NCBI GenBank assembly: GCA_900088475.1
Contig: FLMG01003815.1
Span: forward strand, 46,304 to 110,303
Reading direction: 5' to 3'
From: Hyphochytrium catenoides
Lineage: Eukaryota > Sar > Hyphochytriomycetes > Hyphochytriales > Hyphochytriaceae
Length of the DNA: 64,000 nucleotides
Shown: positions 53,214 to 64,000 of the stretch, piece by piece
Layout of the letters: each line of letters opens with the position of its first letter
Numbering within the stretch: position 1 is the stretch's first letter
The notes under the pieces: generated by a model
What the model was told of the DNA's origin: nothing
What the model saw: the letters and a program-made list of their open reading frames with translations, nothing else
The model's database searches: none
Position numbers and translations under genes: made by a program

Positions 53214-56200
53214 ATGAGTTTGTTTGCGGCGGCAGGAGAACGTCCCACTTCTAAGGCCACTGCCGGGAATGAGGTTCAGGAGGGGGCCAGAAAAGCCACA
53301 AGCTTCCGTCTAACGAGAGAACAGCTGGAAGCTATCCAAAGAAGACAGGTTAGTGGACTCTTTCAAGACGCTATTTCACCAATCATTCCATGCTGATCCC
53401 GCTCCGAACAGGACGCGTCCTCGTCCTCTTCTGACAGTAGCGACAATGACAGCGGACGGGCCTATAATGATAATGAGGACAGAAAAAGAGCTAAGGATCA
53501 GGCGCACCTGACGCAGCAAAGGCGCAAGGAGAAGAGAAGGGAGAAGAAAAAGAAGAAGGAGAAGAAGAATGAGAAGAGAGAAAAGAAGGAGAAGAAGAAA
53601 AAGAGTAAGAAGAAATATGAGCAGGATCAGGACAAGCGTCAATCGGCGAAGACCGTTGACCCTAGGAAAGAAGATAAATCTAGAGACCACCAAGAACTGA
53701 CTCTGGCACTTCTAAGTGGCAGCCAAGAGCTGGCTGCTAAGAGAATGGGCGAGAGCCTCTCCTTGGTCGCCCGTAGTGACTCCACTCAACCCTTAGAGGG
53801 AGTTTTTGAAGAGGACAGGGGCTGTGACATGAAGAACTTAGCGTATGGCAGCCTCTACCGAATGAATGTCCCAGCCTACTACATCTCTCACGCGCCTCAC
53901 CACATCGTCGGCTTCAGAAGCTTGCCTGGGGCTCTGCGACGGGAGCTCGTGGCACAGGCAGTGGAAGGTCCAGCCAAAGCCTCAAATCAACCTCGTTACT
54001 ATGCGCCAGAACGTGTTATGGACTATGCGGACGAGACCCTCCGACGCTTAGATCTCTCAGCGAGCATGAAGAGAAAGCGGAGGCTAGAAGAACAAGAAAG
54101 TGCTACGGAGAACAAACGGGGAAAACCAGGAGAGTCCAAGATGTCCGATGAGAAGGAGGACCTGGGAAACCCCGCAGCTGGGGCCAGTCACCTTAACTTC
54201 ATTCCCCTGGATCCTTTTGTCGTTCCTGAAGCCCATCAGCCTGCCGAAGCTGAGCTAGGTCGCACTGCAGTGGACCAGGTGGTAGACAGGGAAATCTATG
54301 GCGTTAGCGACTTAGAAAAGAGAGAGGAGAGATTTCTGCAAAAGACGAAGGAGTTCAACGAGAAGCTAAGAGACAGGCCTTCAGAGGTGCAGCTGTGGTT
54401 AGACTTTGCTGCTTTCCAGCACGAGGCCTCATTTATGAGCGGAGCTAGAAAAGAGAACCGCAGAGGTAGGGAAGCTGTCCTTTTACGCTCTCCTTGGCAA
54501 CGTGCGCCATTCTAATTTTTACTTTAGGAATATTGGAGAAGCAAATCTCTATCTTGGACAAAGCGCTAGTGAAGAATCCACAGAATCTATCGCTTATCCT
54601 CGCCCGTCTCCTGCTCACATCTCAGCTTCACGAGTTCGAAGCGGTACAGGAGATATGGCGGAACTTTTGCCTCCGCCTTTCCTCTGTGGAAGGGCTCTGG
54701 GCAAGCTTTCTCAGTGCCAAGGCCAGGAGGTTCTCTTCTTTCTCTTTAACCATGATGAGGGAGGAGTATAGGGCAGCGTTAAGGATTATCACGGGGGAAC
54801 GAAGAAAGCTGTTGGCGAAGGTTTGATCTGATTGCTGGAAACCTCCTCTCACTTGTTTCACTTCTCCCCTATGTTTGTACGTGGTCTTCTTTGCTCGTTA
54901 TCCCGATCCTACTGCTCGCTGACTGTACAGCTCGCCTGCTCCTACCTGCACTTCCCTTATCCCTTCTCGGGTCAGCCAGCTTATGTGGTCGTGCTCTTTG
55001 GTCTGCATTCAGGCAAAAGCTAACGGTGAAACGGTCATGGAATCAGACTCGCTTCTAGAGAAGAAGGAGACGATTTTAGAAGAAGCGCAGCTACTCATTT
55101 TCTTTCGGCTCTGCTACCTGGAGCAGCAAGCAGGTTACACGGAGAAAGGGACAGCATTACTCCAAGCTCTAGGAGAGTTCAACCTTGGTTATAAACTCTC
55201 GTCATCTCCCTCTGCCAGGCATTGGGTGGAGGTGGACTCCATGAGTCAAAAGCTCTCTGACTTCGAGGACTACTGGGAAAGTGAGGAGCCACGTCTTGGT
55301 GAAGAAGGTTCTCTAGACAGTAACTGGGCTACCTTTCAGGAGAGCAGGGGACACCCTAAAAAAGATGTCATTAAACCGAAGCACGAAGAAGACGCCTATC
55401 GCAAGAGTGCCTTGCAGGAAGCCTACAAGAAGGCTTCAACAACTCTACAGCCAGGCAGGGATTCATCATCTCTTGGCATGGCTAGCCACCTCGAAGCCTT
55501 GGAATCCGCAAGCGAACCATTTCCTTCCTTTGCGTCTCTGGAAAGCGCGCAACATCTCAAGCCGGGAACGGAGGTGGAACAGGATGTAACAAAAGGGGAA
55601 AAGACAGAGATAACCGCGACTCAACGTCTTATTCTTCGGGCGGAGGGTGCTCGACGCCCAAGAGCTGCTGACTTCTTTCAGGGAGACGGTAAGTCCACTC
55701 ATTGATACATTATCCTCTTCCTCCTTTCGGTCTTTTCTGTTTCCGTTGTGAAATAGGAAATACCAACAAATCTGCGGTATCCTACTCTCTTAGTGCGATA
55801 TGCTGTCTGCCAGCTAATAATCCGTCCCCTTTGCAGTGACGGATGAGGAAGAGGAAGACGAAGGGGATGAATATGTCTATAGTGTCGTGCATGGGTATCG
55901 TATTCCAGTCAAGAAAGAGGAGGACACTACGGCCGAGTATAAAAGAATTCTCAGTCAGCTAAGAAAGGATGTGAAGCTGGAGGAAGAACTGAGGAAGAGG
56001 CAAGAGAAGAGGCGCGAAAGAGAGAAGATGGGCAAAAGGCGAGGACGGCGCTCGGATGCGCCCGAAGATATAGAGGCACGCTATCCGAGTCTCCCACTAG
56101 ATGATCCTATCCGCAGTTGGGCTCTTAATGAGCTGCGAAGAGAAGAACAGGAGTGGATGCCTCTAAAAGCATCCACGTTTGAGTACAAAGATGGCGAGAA

Positions 56201-59142
56201 AGAAGAGGAGGGAGGAGAGGCCAATTTAGCGGAGGAGGAGCCAGAACGGGTCATATTCTTTGACGATATCAGAGATTTCATTTTCCCTCTATCGCCACCA
56301 CTCCATTTCTGTCTGGCACATGGCTTCTTGGAGTATCTGGGCGTGTCTATCAATTTCACGCGCTTCGGATCCTCGTGCTCGCCATATCGCGCCGCTAAGA
56401 CTCAAGCTATGGAGGATCGATGGATGGGTGAAGGTACGGATGGCCAGGGATACTTTATCTTTGTGCTACTCAGTTCGTGGGCCTTCTGCGAGGTATCCAA
56501 CTTATTTCAAACGGTAATTTCTTTCTCTGTTGTCTCAACATTGGCCTACTGCCAAGTCTTCTATTTTTATCATTAACCTATTCCCTTACGACCTACACAG
56601 AACTAACAACCCTGCGCTTGTGCTGCTCTCATATCATCACCTTATCCGCTATGCCCATATAGTGAATGACATGGATCTCCTGGTCGACCCGGTGGACTCT
56701 TTCTTCGATTCAAAGCCCTTCAGCGCTAATAATTCTCCACGGGAGGTGGTGACCCTCTTCGGATGCTTTGACGCTACGCTCCGGGTAGAGGAGAAAGCTT
56801 TACGCGACCAATGGAGGATCCGGGCAATCAGGAACATTCTTTATCGATGTTTCTCTGCTTTTGAGGAGCATTCTCAGGGACCGCAAGAATCAAAGCCAAG
56901 AGGGAACAATGCCTCCCCCACTTCAATTTTTCAAGCAGCGCTCATTGCCTACGAAGGAGAGGTGGCAGCCTCTACGGCAAGAGTAGGACTTGTTGAGGGT
57001 CCGGCGACTGACGAAAGAGCACAGAAGGCTATGGAAAGATCTCGCGACGTTGCTAAGGCTCTCTTAAAAGCAACGGAGCGAAGTCGCTTTGACCTTAAGC
57101 TTTGGCTGGCTTACGCTGCCGTAGAGGCGAGATTCGGTATGTTGGGTTTGATTCTCTTTGGGGAGTCGCATGTCTTGTCTAGCTATCTATCTTCCTATCG
57201 ATAGACTGTGACGAGACACTTTTCGCTTTTATAACTCTGCCTTCTGCCTCTACCGCTACATGAGCAAAACCCGACGCTTCTAACTTATGTACTCAAGGGA
57301 ACGGTATAGAGAGCGAACGTGTGCTGGAGACCGCTCTCTCTTTTCTTCCTTCGTTGGAAGGGCATGCACAAGATGGCGTCGCTCGTACTGCTTGGAGCCT
57401 GGCCCGTTTGTTTCTCTGGACTGGGGCACTGAGTACTGCTGTGCGCACGGGCAACAAAGAGCAACATTTAAGCATACGTACGTAGCCTAAGCTGTAGATC
57501 CCACGAAGCCGTAGATCCCAGTTCTCCTACGTCACCTTCGATTCCATGTACCTCCTCACTTACTGCCACTAGACCGTCCATTTACCATCCTCTTCCCGGC
57601 ATTGCAGGCTCCAAGCACGGTACCGAGAAGTGGTTGGCCATTAACGCCCTTCTCGCACCTGTGGAGGGACAATATCGTATACCTGAAAAGACAATGGAGA
57701 AGGACGAGCTCTTATCTTCGCTGTCTTTACCTAGTCGCATGGAGAGAGCGAAGGAGTTATTCGAAGGCCACATCCACCGCACTTTCTCCTCCATGAGCAA
57801 GGACACAGAAGTTTACCATGACATCCATTCTTTTTGCTACCAAGTCGCCTGCTATTCACTTTTCCAGTACTTGACGAAAGGCTACCACGCAGCTCATGAG
57901 GTTAGCACCTTCCTATCTAACGCACTTCGCAGAATTCTGACTTGATTGCGATGTCTTATCTCTAGAGTTTCACTTTACATAATCGTCTTACCCTCGCTGT
58001 CGACCGTTCTTTTGCCCTTTAGGTGTTTAGGATCAACAACGATAAATTGCAGGGTCTATTTTCAAGACGTGAGGATAAAGCACGGTCACCCCTGAACAGA
58101 CACGAACAGTCGCAGGAGTGGCTGCTCACGGCGTGGCTAGAGCTACTGGCACACCATCGTCGCGAAGAAAGAGAAGCTGACAAGGGGTTGCAACCCCGTG
58201 TGATCGAGGATCTTGGTCATCGAGAGAGCTCACTCACCCTTCTCCGACAAGCATTAGGCATAGCGTTGGACAGATTTCCATCTTCACCGTTGTTCCTTCG
58301 ACTGTTCGCCGACACGGAGAGAGACTTTCGGGCTGCTCGACGGCTCCAGACACATTTTCAGCGGATACTTCGTCGGTCACTCCTCTCGACTGGGCCTACG
58401 GCTCCACAATGGCTGTTTGCACTCTACACGGAGGTATCTAGAGCTTTTGCAGAGCTTCGGCAGCAGGCACTTTCAAAATCTATGAATCCCGAAAGACACT
58501 ATGACGACATGGGCCAAGGGGATGGTCCTCTTGCTAATGTATGGGAGTTAAATGCGGCTGCTATTCAGCGCATCCGCCGACTATTCGAAACAGGCGTTGA
58601 TAGCTTTGACGGCCAAGGCAAGTGCATTGATGACATTACGAATTGGGTTTGGGTCAGAACGCGGCTCCGCCGTTCATCTAACGGCCCTTATATTCCTTAC
58701 TTGAAGTCGACCTCTATTCCTATTATCTGTCCTCAATCTTTGCCATAAGTCCTTACTGACATGAGATCTCAACTGAAACCTCATCGCTACGAAAGCAACG
58801 CTTAGTGTGAGTAAGTCTCAACTGAAACCTCATCGCTACGAAAGCAACGCTTAGTGTGAGTAAGTCTTCCCCTCTGACCCTTTTTCGCTCCTCCACCCTT
58901 CTCCCTCAGCTCTGGTGCTTTTCTGGAGGCTGTATGTCAAGTTCGAGCTCAGCGTTCGACGGCCCTCCCGGGCTAAGTCAATCTTTTTCAGGGCGGTACA
59001 CCGTTGTCCCTGGAGCAAAAGACTGTGGATAGATGGCCTTACTGCACTCAGAAGGTTTATGACGGAGGCAGAATTGAAGGATATAGCTGACCTTATGCTG
59101 GCCAAGGAGATTTACCATCGGCAAGCACCCTTGGAGCTCTAA
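53214..59142 (+). CDS. NRDE2: NRDE2 family nuclear RNAi/RNA surveillance protein
   Basis: NRDE2 is a nuclear HAT/TPR-like repeat protein that regulates the MTR4/exosome RNA decay machinery in animals and nuclear RNAi in worms. It begins at ATG 53214 (MSLFAAAGER). A strongly lysine-rich stretch (53520-53620, likely nuclear localisation) is followed by HLNFIPLDPFVVPE. The NRDE-2 repeat region starts VSDLEKREERFLQKTKEFNE with VQLWLDFAAFQHEASF. Family hallmarks follow: ISILDKALVKNPQNLSLILA, the strongly conserved PERVIFFDDIRDFIFPLS (about 56245), SRFDLKLWLAYAAVEARF, LFWRLYVKFELS and SIFFRAVHRCPWSKRLWIDG. It ends TAA 59140-59142. At least ten exons; the intron at 58618-58909 is of GC-AG type. Exons around 57130-57600 are approximate. 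Confidence 0.85.
58618..58909 (+). other. GC-AG intron in NRDE2
   Basis: The exon ends CAAG and the intron starts GCAAGT, the usual consensus of the minor GC-AG class. Joining it to the CAG acceptor at 58909 gives DGQ-ALVLFWRLYVKFE in frame. The nearby GT donor (GTCAGA) would put the conserved last exon out of frame. The intron is 292 nt and contains a 49-bp tandem duplication. Confidence 0.75.
58767..58864. repeat. Perfect 49-bp tandem duplication
   Basis: Two adjacent identical copies (58767-58815 and 58816-58864), each starting TCTCAACTGAAACCTCATCG and ending GTGTGAGTAAG. Both copies lie within the GC-AG intron of NRDE2. Perfect identity suggests a recent event or an assembly artefact. 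Each copy contains a GTGAGT donor-like hexamer. Confidence 0.95.
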
Positions 59143-59345
59143 AAGCAGAAGGGAGGATGATAGAGCTGCAAGTGCCAGTCCACAAGGCGGAGCAGTACCA
59201 AGAAAGGTGGATAGCCTGCCCTGGAATAGCATCGAAGAATAGCACATCAACCTTGCGAAGACTCCAGACGTGTCCTCTGCCATATCAAGACCAATGGCCA
59301 CCAAGCTTCCTTTAGGAAATACTTTTCATATCTATTTATTTAGGA

Positions 59346-61465
59346 CTAGTCCTGCTTCTTTGCCACGACATTATGTAGCACGCTGTCAATAAACTTCGAC
59401 ACAGCTAATACGCCCCCTGGTGACGGAAGGTAAGAGAGGCAAAGTTAATGATGACAAAGGGGGAAGTGAGATGGCGTATGCCACCTACCGACGATAGCGC
59501 ATAGTCTCGTAAGCAGCAGGAGAATGGAGGGACGAGCCTCCTCGTACTCAACCAATATCGGCGAGAACTCATAATGGAACCAGACTCCTACAGCCACCAT
59601 TGAAGATGAAGTACGGAGATCACTTATGGAAGGGATATTTTAGATGGACGGGCGTCTAGGGAGAAGCTGGCATATGGAGCAAAAGGTAAAAGCAGGAAAA
59701 AAGGGTTGAGCTAGAGATTAAGAGAGACGGAATAGGCAGAAGGACGGTTATGGGTGCCTAAGATCACGTAGACGGTGGATCGTCAGACCTGGGACGACTA
59801 CTTTCAATAGAGAGAAAAATCCTTCGTGCTGGAACTCGGTCACAGAGTATTGGTTCGTGTTCACCCGTCGTCCGTAGAAATGCTTGTACGTTGTGGGCAC
59901 AAGCTTCACGTAGTATGAATACTTGCCGATCACTGAAGGAAAAGGCGAGAGAGGGGAGAGTAAGGGAGTGGGGAGATCCCTAATGCGGTAGAGAATCCTC
60001 CCACCTCAAAAGAGGTTATTCAGGAAAGATCCAGAAGAATCTAATCAGAAAGGATTACAGATGGTCGAGAAGATCCAATTCATATATGGTCACGAAGTGT
60101 GAAAGCATTGCTGTCAACTGGTCTTACGGCTCTCATCTCCTAAGGTCTTGGTCACCCCGTTAAGTGGATAAGTTAACGTGGGGATGTGCGGCCCAAAGGA
60201 CAGATGATGGATAGTATGCGAGGTATTGAAGGTCACCATTTCTCCCTATGTTGGATAAAAAACGAATGGGGAGAAGATCGAGTTTCGTGTGAGGAAGGGT
60301 GAAACCGGGTATCAAAGGTTGACCCATCCAAATTGGAAGATATGACCAGGATGGAAGAGAGAGGAGGAACAAAGAAAGCCGAACCCGCGAGGAGGAAAGA
60401 GGCGACGAAGAAAAAACTTGAGAAATAGTAAGATATCGAGCCGACTTCGAGGCACGAGGGAGGGAGGATGGAGAGGACACAGCAGGAGCCTAGAGCCCCT
60501 GTGCGGAAGCAAGCAGCATTCTACGGCGTCAAGCACTTACAAATGAAAACTGGTACTGCTGCCCATCAAAACGCCCACAAACGATGTGGAAGTTGCCAGC
60601 TACTTTGTTTACCTCCAGATACCCACTCACTCGGCAGCCAGTCTCCTCGCCCTGGATATTGAACAGAGGTCTCTAGGGAAAGCCATGGTATGAGGACACT
60701 GCCTGGGACCACGAAGCATTCTTTGGTCAATCACCTGTCGAATGGAGTCGGTCACGGCAGCTTTGAACTGTCCTTTCTGGTCTTGTACGTCTACATTCAG
60801 TCCTATGGAACAGGCACAATAAGTTGATCACATAGAAGTTCGAGGACCAAGACCCAAGAGACACGTTATAGAGAAGTGGCAAAGAAAAAGCCTTGAAAAA
60901 ATAATGAAGTAAGGCAGGAGATAGTAGAGACTAAGTAGAAGAGCCAATGGACTGAAGTCGCAAAGTAGAAAAACTGAGACAAAAAGAGGAATAAAGAGAT
61001 ATAGAGTGATGCCGCAGTTAGGATTAGAGCGAGAAAAATTTCTAGGGGCATCAACTGACTTGAACAGATAATCTCCGGAAAGGAGATATCAAGATCGATT
61101 CTCGTCTTCGCGTTGCCCTGCTGATGAAGTGAGAACAAGGTGGAAGGGATGATTAAGTCAATCCTCCGAATGTCTAAGACTTGTGGCCCTCATAATAACC
61201 TCGTACCTGATTTATATCCACTTTCATGTGGTGTGCCACTTCTATCGAGAGAAAGAGATAGAGTTCGTTCAAGACGAGCACCAGCGCCAAAAACGCACCT
61301 ACTAGGGTCACTGCCAAGTAGAGAATTGGGGGTAGATTAACTGCCTCGTTCTTTGCTATAGCTTGGACTCTAATGTCATCTACCTGCACCGCCTGCAAGT
61401 GTCTTTATCTGTACGCCCTCGATGCCTTTGGCATAGGCGTCAAAGTTCTTGAGGGCAAACTTCAT
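59346..61465 (-). CDS. ERGIC3: ERGIC3-like ER-Golgi cargo receptor
   Basis: A two-transmembrane-helix protein of COPII/COPI vesicles that cycles between ER and Golgi. ATG 61465 gives MKFALKNFDAYAKGIEGVQI. The ERGIC_N exon follows with a membrane helix and ELYLFLSIEVAHHMKVDINQ. Then comes KTRIDLDISFPEIICS (for the family INIDVLFP), GCRVSGYLEVNKVAGNFHI (hallmark), NTSHTIHHLSFGPHIPTLTY and GKYSYYVKLVPTTYKHFYGR with VNTNQYSVTE. Next is VWFHYEFSPILVEYEEARPS and a second helix ending GGVLAVSKFIDSVLH. The tail is NVVAKKQD, with TAG at 59348-59346. The lumenal Cys-rich insert of animal ERGIC3 is not clearly seen and may be short. Exon borders in 60650-61040 are approximate. It converges with NRDE2, 203 bp apart. 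Confidence 0.85.
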
Positions 61466-62232
61466 TGTTCAATGGGTTTCGTCCTTGCAGCAATGCTATC
61501 GCGCTGACACACGCAGCTCCAGCCCGTATATAGTTGTTGTCAGAAGTTGCTGGCAAGGGGGCATGCGCTAGATTGGCATTGAAACAAAGTGGAGCTCACT
61601 AAGCGAGGTCTCTGGAGCCGAGGGATGCGGTTATAACTGAGAAAGGCAGAGGCCAGCTGGCTCCTTCGCTCTCTTCGACCTCTACTTCTTCGATCAAATC
61701 TCTGCATCATGTCTCAAGCATGATGGCATCGGTGTTGTATGTTGTGTGTCCTGTTTGTGAGGTGTTGTAGCATTAGCGGCTTCGAACCCATGGGTCGCGC
61801 AGGTGGAGAGTCCAATAAACCTGGGTACTACCCGATCACCTCCTGCCCATGATGGCCCTATGGTAAACGTTCATCACCTTCTTCTTCATTGCCTTGGTGT
61901 TGCTTACTTGTTTGATGATGACCCTGAAAGCTGATTAGTTCTACTGAGGACAAGGGCGGGCTCTGGCGTGTGATGGTGCTGCTGCTGCGTCCTGTGTAAA
62001 TCGGACGGACGGACGACAGCCCGATAAACAAAAATAGTAGTAGGTACCACTCCTACTACTACTGCCGTCGAAGCTTGACAATCCATGTTGTTTATTGTTG
62101 CTTTGTGCGAATAGCGGGGCCGGAGCTTGTACAACTAAGGGAACTATGACGAGCTCGCCTTGTCTGCATAGATAACTAAGCTTATTATTGTTCTTTGTCG
62201 TATTTCCTTGCGAGAACCCCGGGGGGCGGCTG

Positions 62233-62246
62233 CCCCCGCGCGGGGG
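62233..62246. repeat. GC-only 14-bp palindrome
   Basis: CCCCCGCGCGGGGG is a perfect palindrome within a G/C-rich patch (62216-62252) in otherwise AT-balanced DNA. No function is evident. Confidence 0.8.
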
Positions 62247-63473
62247 AGGGGGGATAGTATAGTGTGAAGTAATGAAGGGGCAGGTCACATTAAATCTCTT
62301 TCTGGGCAGATAGATAAGGGTAGGCGGCACCAGTGGGAGGAGGTTGATTCCATTATCGAAGGAGGAGGTACATCATGCTTAACTGTGTGCTGCACCACCA
62401 CGACACGCACTCATAAAGAAGATATCCCCACTTGTTTCCTCGTAGAGATGTGACCCAACAACTCCTCTACAATAATGAATTGTTGCTAGCAGCAAGAATT
62501 CAGCCAGTTGTACCGACGGACCGAGCGATACCAGCGCGCTAGAGTGCTTGACTAGCTTGTCTGTCTCACAAACCTACCGCGGACAATTAGAGATGTTCTC
62601 CAGGCCTGATGATGCTACATCTTCGGGTGGGAAGCGTGATAGAGAGAGAAGTCAATCTTCATGAGGATATACAACTGAACACCATTCTAGTAGTAGTGGA
62701 CACCAGGGAGAGAAGGTGGTGCTACCCTTCTCCCCTTTGTAGTAAGAAACATGATTTAGCCAGAGGATGGGAGGAGGATGACAACTGTTGTCGCAGCCAA
62801 GAGGACCAACTGGACGGGCAGGATTGAGCTTTCTGCAACAACCACTTCCTTCTTTGGCGGTTTCTCTTTGGATCCTGTGTGGTCCGTGCGAGGGTCCAAC
62901 TTATTCTTCTGCTCTCTCCACTACTAGTTCCGTCGTCAGTTCGTCCACTCCTCCTCCTCCATTCTTCCCATCATGTGTGCTTCCTTCTACGATCTATTTT
63001 CCAGTCCTACTACTTCTTCATTATCTTCCCTCTGTTCCCGTCGCTCTCTAAGGCACTGCTTTGTACCTCTTCTTCACAATGACTTACCTCCTCCCTTGGT
63101 AGTGTGCACTTCTTCGAGCTTTCTCACTGCTTCTCCACTCTTCATCAGGGCCCGAGTAGGATCTTCAAGGTCACGGCAGCACAGGTTCGGATGTGAGCTT
63201 GGGGCCTATTATTGCGATAGGATATGGGTTTCAGAGGATTGTCTAGGGTATTACTACGGCCCAAGGGTATCCCTTCGTTTGACAGGTGTCAGCTCACGTC
63301 AGGGCGGATTCTGACGTGCACCTTCACCCTAGCGTAGTAATAGTCGGTTGGGTCTAGCAGTGGGCCCCTGCGAATGGGGTAGTAGTAATATCACTAAGAG
63401 GCTGCCAACTATTTGTACACTTGAAGACTGTCTTGTCGTACCACTTGAAGAGCTTATTTCCCTCTCTACTCTT

Positions 63474-63558
63474 CCTCTCTCTCTCTCTCTCTCGCTCGCT
63501 CGCTCTCTCTCGCGCTCACTCTCTCTTACTCGCTCTCTCTCTCGCTCTCTCTCTCTAC

Positions 63559-63617
<59 letters not shown>
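63474..63617. repeat. CT dinucleotide microsatellite
   Basis: About 144 bp of (CT)n with interspersed CGCT units on the plus strand. It begins about 360 bp before the flavin monooxygenase start codon and ends about 215 bp before it. Long leucine/serine or arginine/glutamate frames across it are repeat artefacts. Polypyrimidine tracts like this can act in promoters, but nothing here proves it. Confidence 0.95.
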
Positions 63618-63619
<2 letters not shown>

Positions 63620-63832
63620 GCGCTCTGCACTTTCTTGCTTACACCAGGCACGCTTACCTCTTTTTCCTTCCCATTGTCTATCTTTCCATCTTGGCTTCAG
63701 TTGCCTCAAACGTCCCTTGTACCGCCGCTCCGCACTGCACAACCCTCTTTTCTGTTAGAACCCTCTCTTCTTACATAAAGAAGCACGAACTGCTTGGCGG
63801 AGGAAAGCGATTGGTATCAAAAGAGAGGAGAC

Positions 63833-64000
63833 ATGGTGAAGAGAGTGACATATCCGAATGGCGAGACTCCACGTATCTGCATCATAGGCGCAGGGTAAGA
63901 CTTGGCGCAGTCCACCAGAAAGAATGAGTCTACCTGACATTCACAGCTAACGTGGCCTTCGAAAGCTTCTCAGGATTGGGTGCGGCAATCCAGCTCAAGC
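63833..64000 (+). CDS. Flavin monooxygenase (Baeyer-Villiger/FMO-like), N-terminal fragment
   Basis: ATG 63833 begins MVKRVTYPNGETPRICIIGA. A 71-nt intron (63895-63965) joins GCAGG to CTTC, giving IIGAGFSGLGAAIQLK, a textbook FAD-binding GxGxxG Rossmann loop of class B flavin monooxygenases. These use NAD(P)H, FAD and oxygen to oxidise ketones, amines or sulfur compounds. The gene runs off the right edge, so the NADPH site and the FxGxxxHxxxW/P fingerprint are not visible. Other FAD oxidoreductases share the loop, so the subfamily is tentative. Confidence 0.7.

Larger units (their letters stand above)
61466..63832. other. Intergenic region with simple repeats, no gene seen
   Basis: About 2.4 kb between divergent genes. 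Open frames (62609-62827, 62879-63314) are low complexity without domains. It includes a GC palindrome (62233-62246), a TAC/TAG-rich short inverted repeat near 62035-62062 and a long CT microsatellite (63474-63617). Confidence 0.45.

Noticed and set aside
61775..61800. TTCGAACCC-like stretch that could be a tRNA B box
   Set aside because: The stem does not pair and no A box is placed correctly upstream.
63329..63927. Long open frames across the CT tract (Leu/Ser-rich on plus, Arg/Glu-rich on minus)
   Set aside because: They are translations of a dinucleotide repeat that is open in several frames. No start context or splice support.

Overview
The window is nuclear DNA from a eukaryote. Genes are densely packed on both strands, most carry many short GT-AG introns (about 40 to 300 nt), and there are no operons or bacterial ribosome binding sites. 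Two features suggest the lineage. The aromatic amino-acid enzymes in the middle left are of the plant/algal type (arogenate dehydratase, arogenate dehydrogenase, class Ib prephenate aminotransferase), which suggests a photosynthetic or once-photosynthetic lineage. A C2CD3-like centriole protein implies that the organism builds centrioles and flagella. A flagellated alga or related protist, perhaps a stramenopile, fits best. I cannot name a species.

Layout from left to right. 1-166 (+) is the end of a divergent histone H2B-like gene. 717-3435 (+) is a multi-exon gene of unknown function. 8603 to about 4560 (-) is a WD40 protein with a long basic tail. 16400-9810 (-) is the most striking locus: one continuous spliced reading frame that joins arogenate/prephenate dehydratase, arogenate/prephenate dehydrogenase and prephenate aminotransferase. 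17441-20442 (+) is an F-box/FIST (FBXO22-like) protein. 22494-21094 (-) is a multipass membrane protein with a coiled-coil tail. 23318-24936 (+) is a membrane-anchored prolyl 4-hydroxylase. 28253-25026 (-) is exonuclease EXO1. 30358-29861 (-) is an intronless glyoxalase/VOC-fold protein. 31699-33986 (+) is an intronless polytopic membrane protein broken by an N gap. 35831-38251 (+) is translation factor eIF3d. 39618-38854 (-) is an ARF GTPase. 42668-52105 (+) is C2CD3. 53214-59142 (+) is NRDE2. 61465-59346 (-) is ERGIC3. 63833 to the right edge (+) is the start of a flavin monooxygenase.

Most genes are housekeeping: chromatin, translation, RNA surveillance, DNA repair, ER-Golgi traffic and the centriole. 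They show no shared pathway. The exception is the aromatic locus, where three consecutive enzymes that turn prephenate into phenylalanine and tyrosine appear to be one polypeptide. Splice phases are in frame at both domain junctions, and no stop codon or promoter-sized gap separates the parts. Chorismate mutase is not part of it.

Full exon joins were worked out by eye for eIF3d (537 codons), ARF (181 codons) and the prolyl hydroxylase (440 codons). In each case the exon lengths sum to a whole number of codons. Elsewhere exon limits are partial. Intergenic stretches of about 1 to 3 kb (notably 39619-42667 and 61466-63832) show no supportable gene. I saw no convincing tRNA, rRNA, CRISPR array or mobile element.
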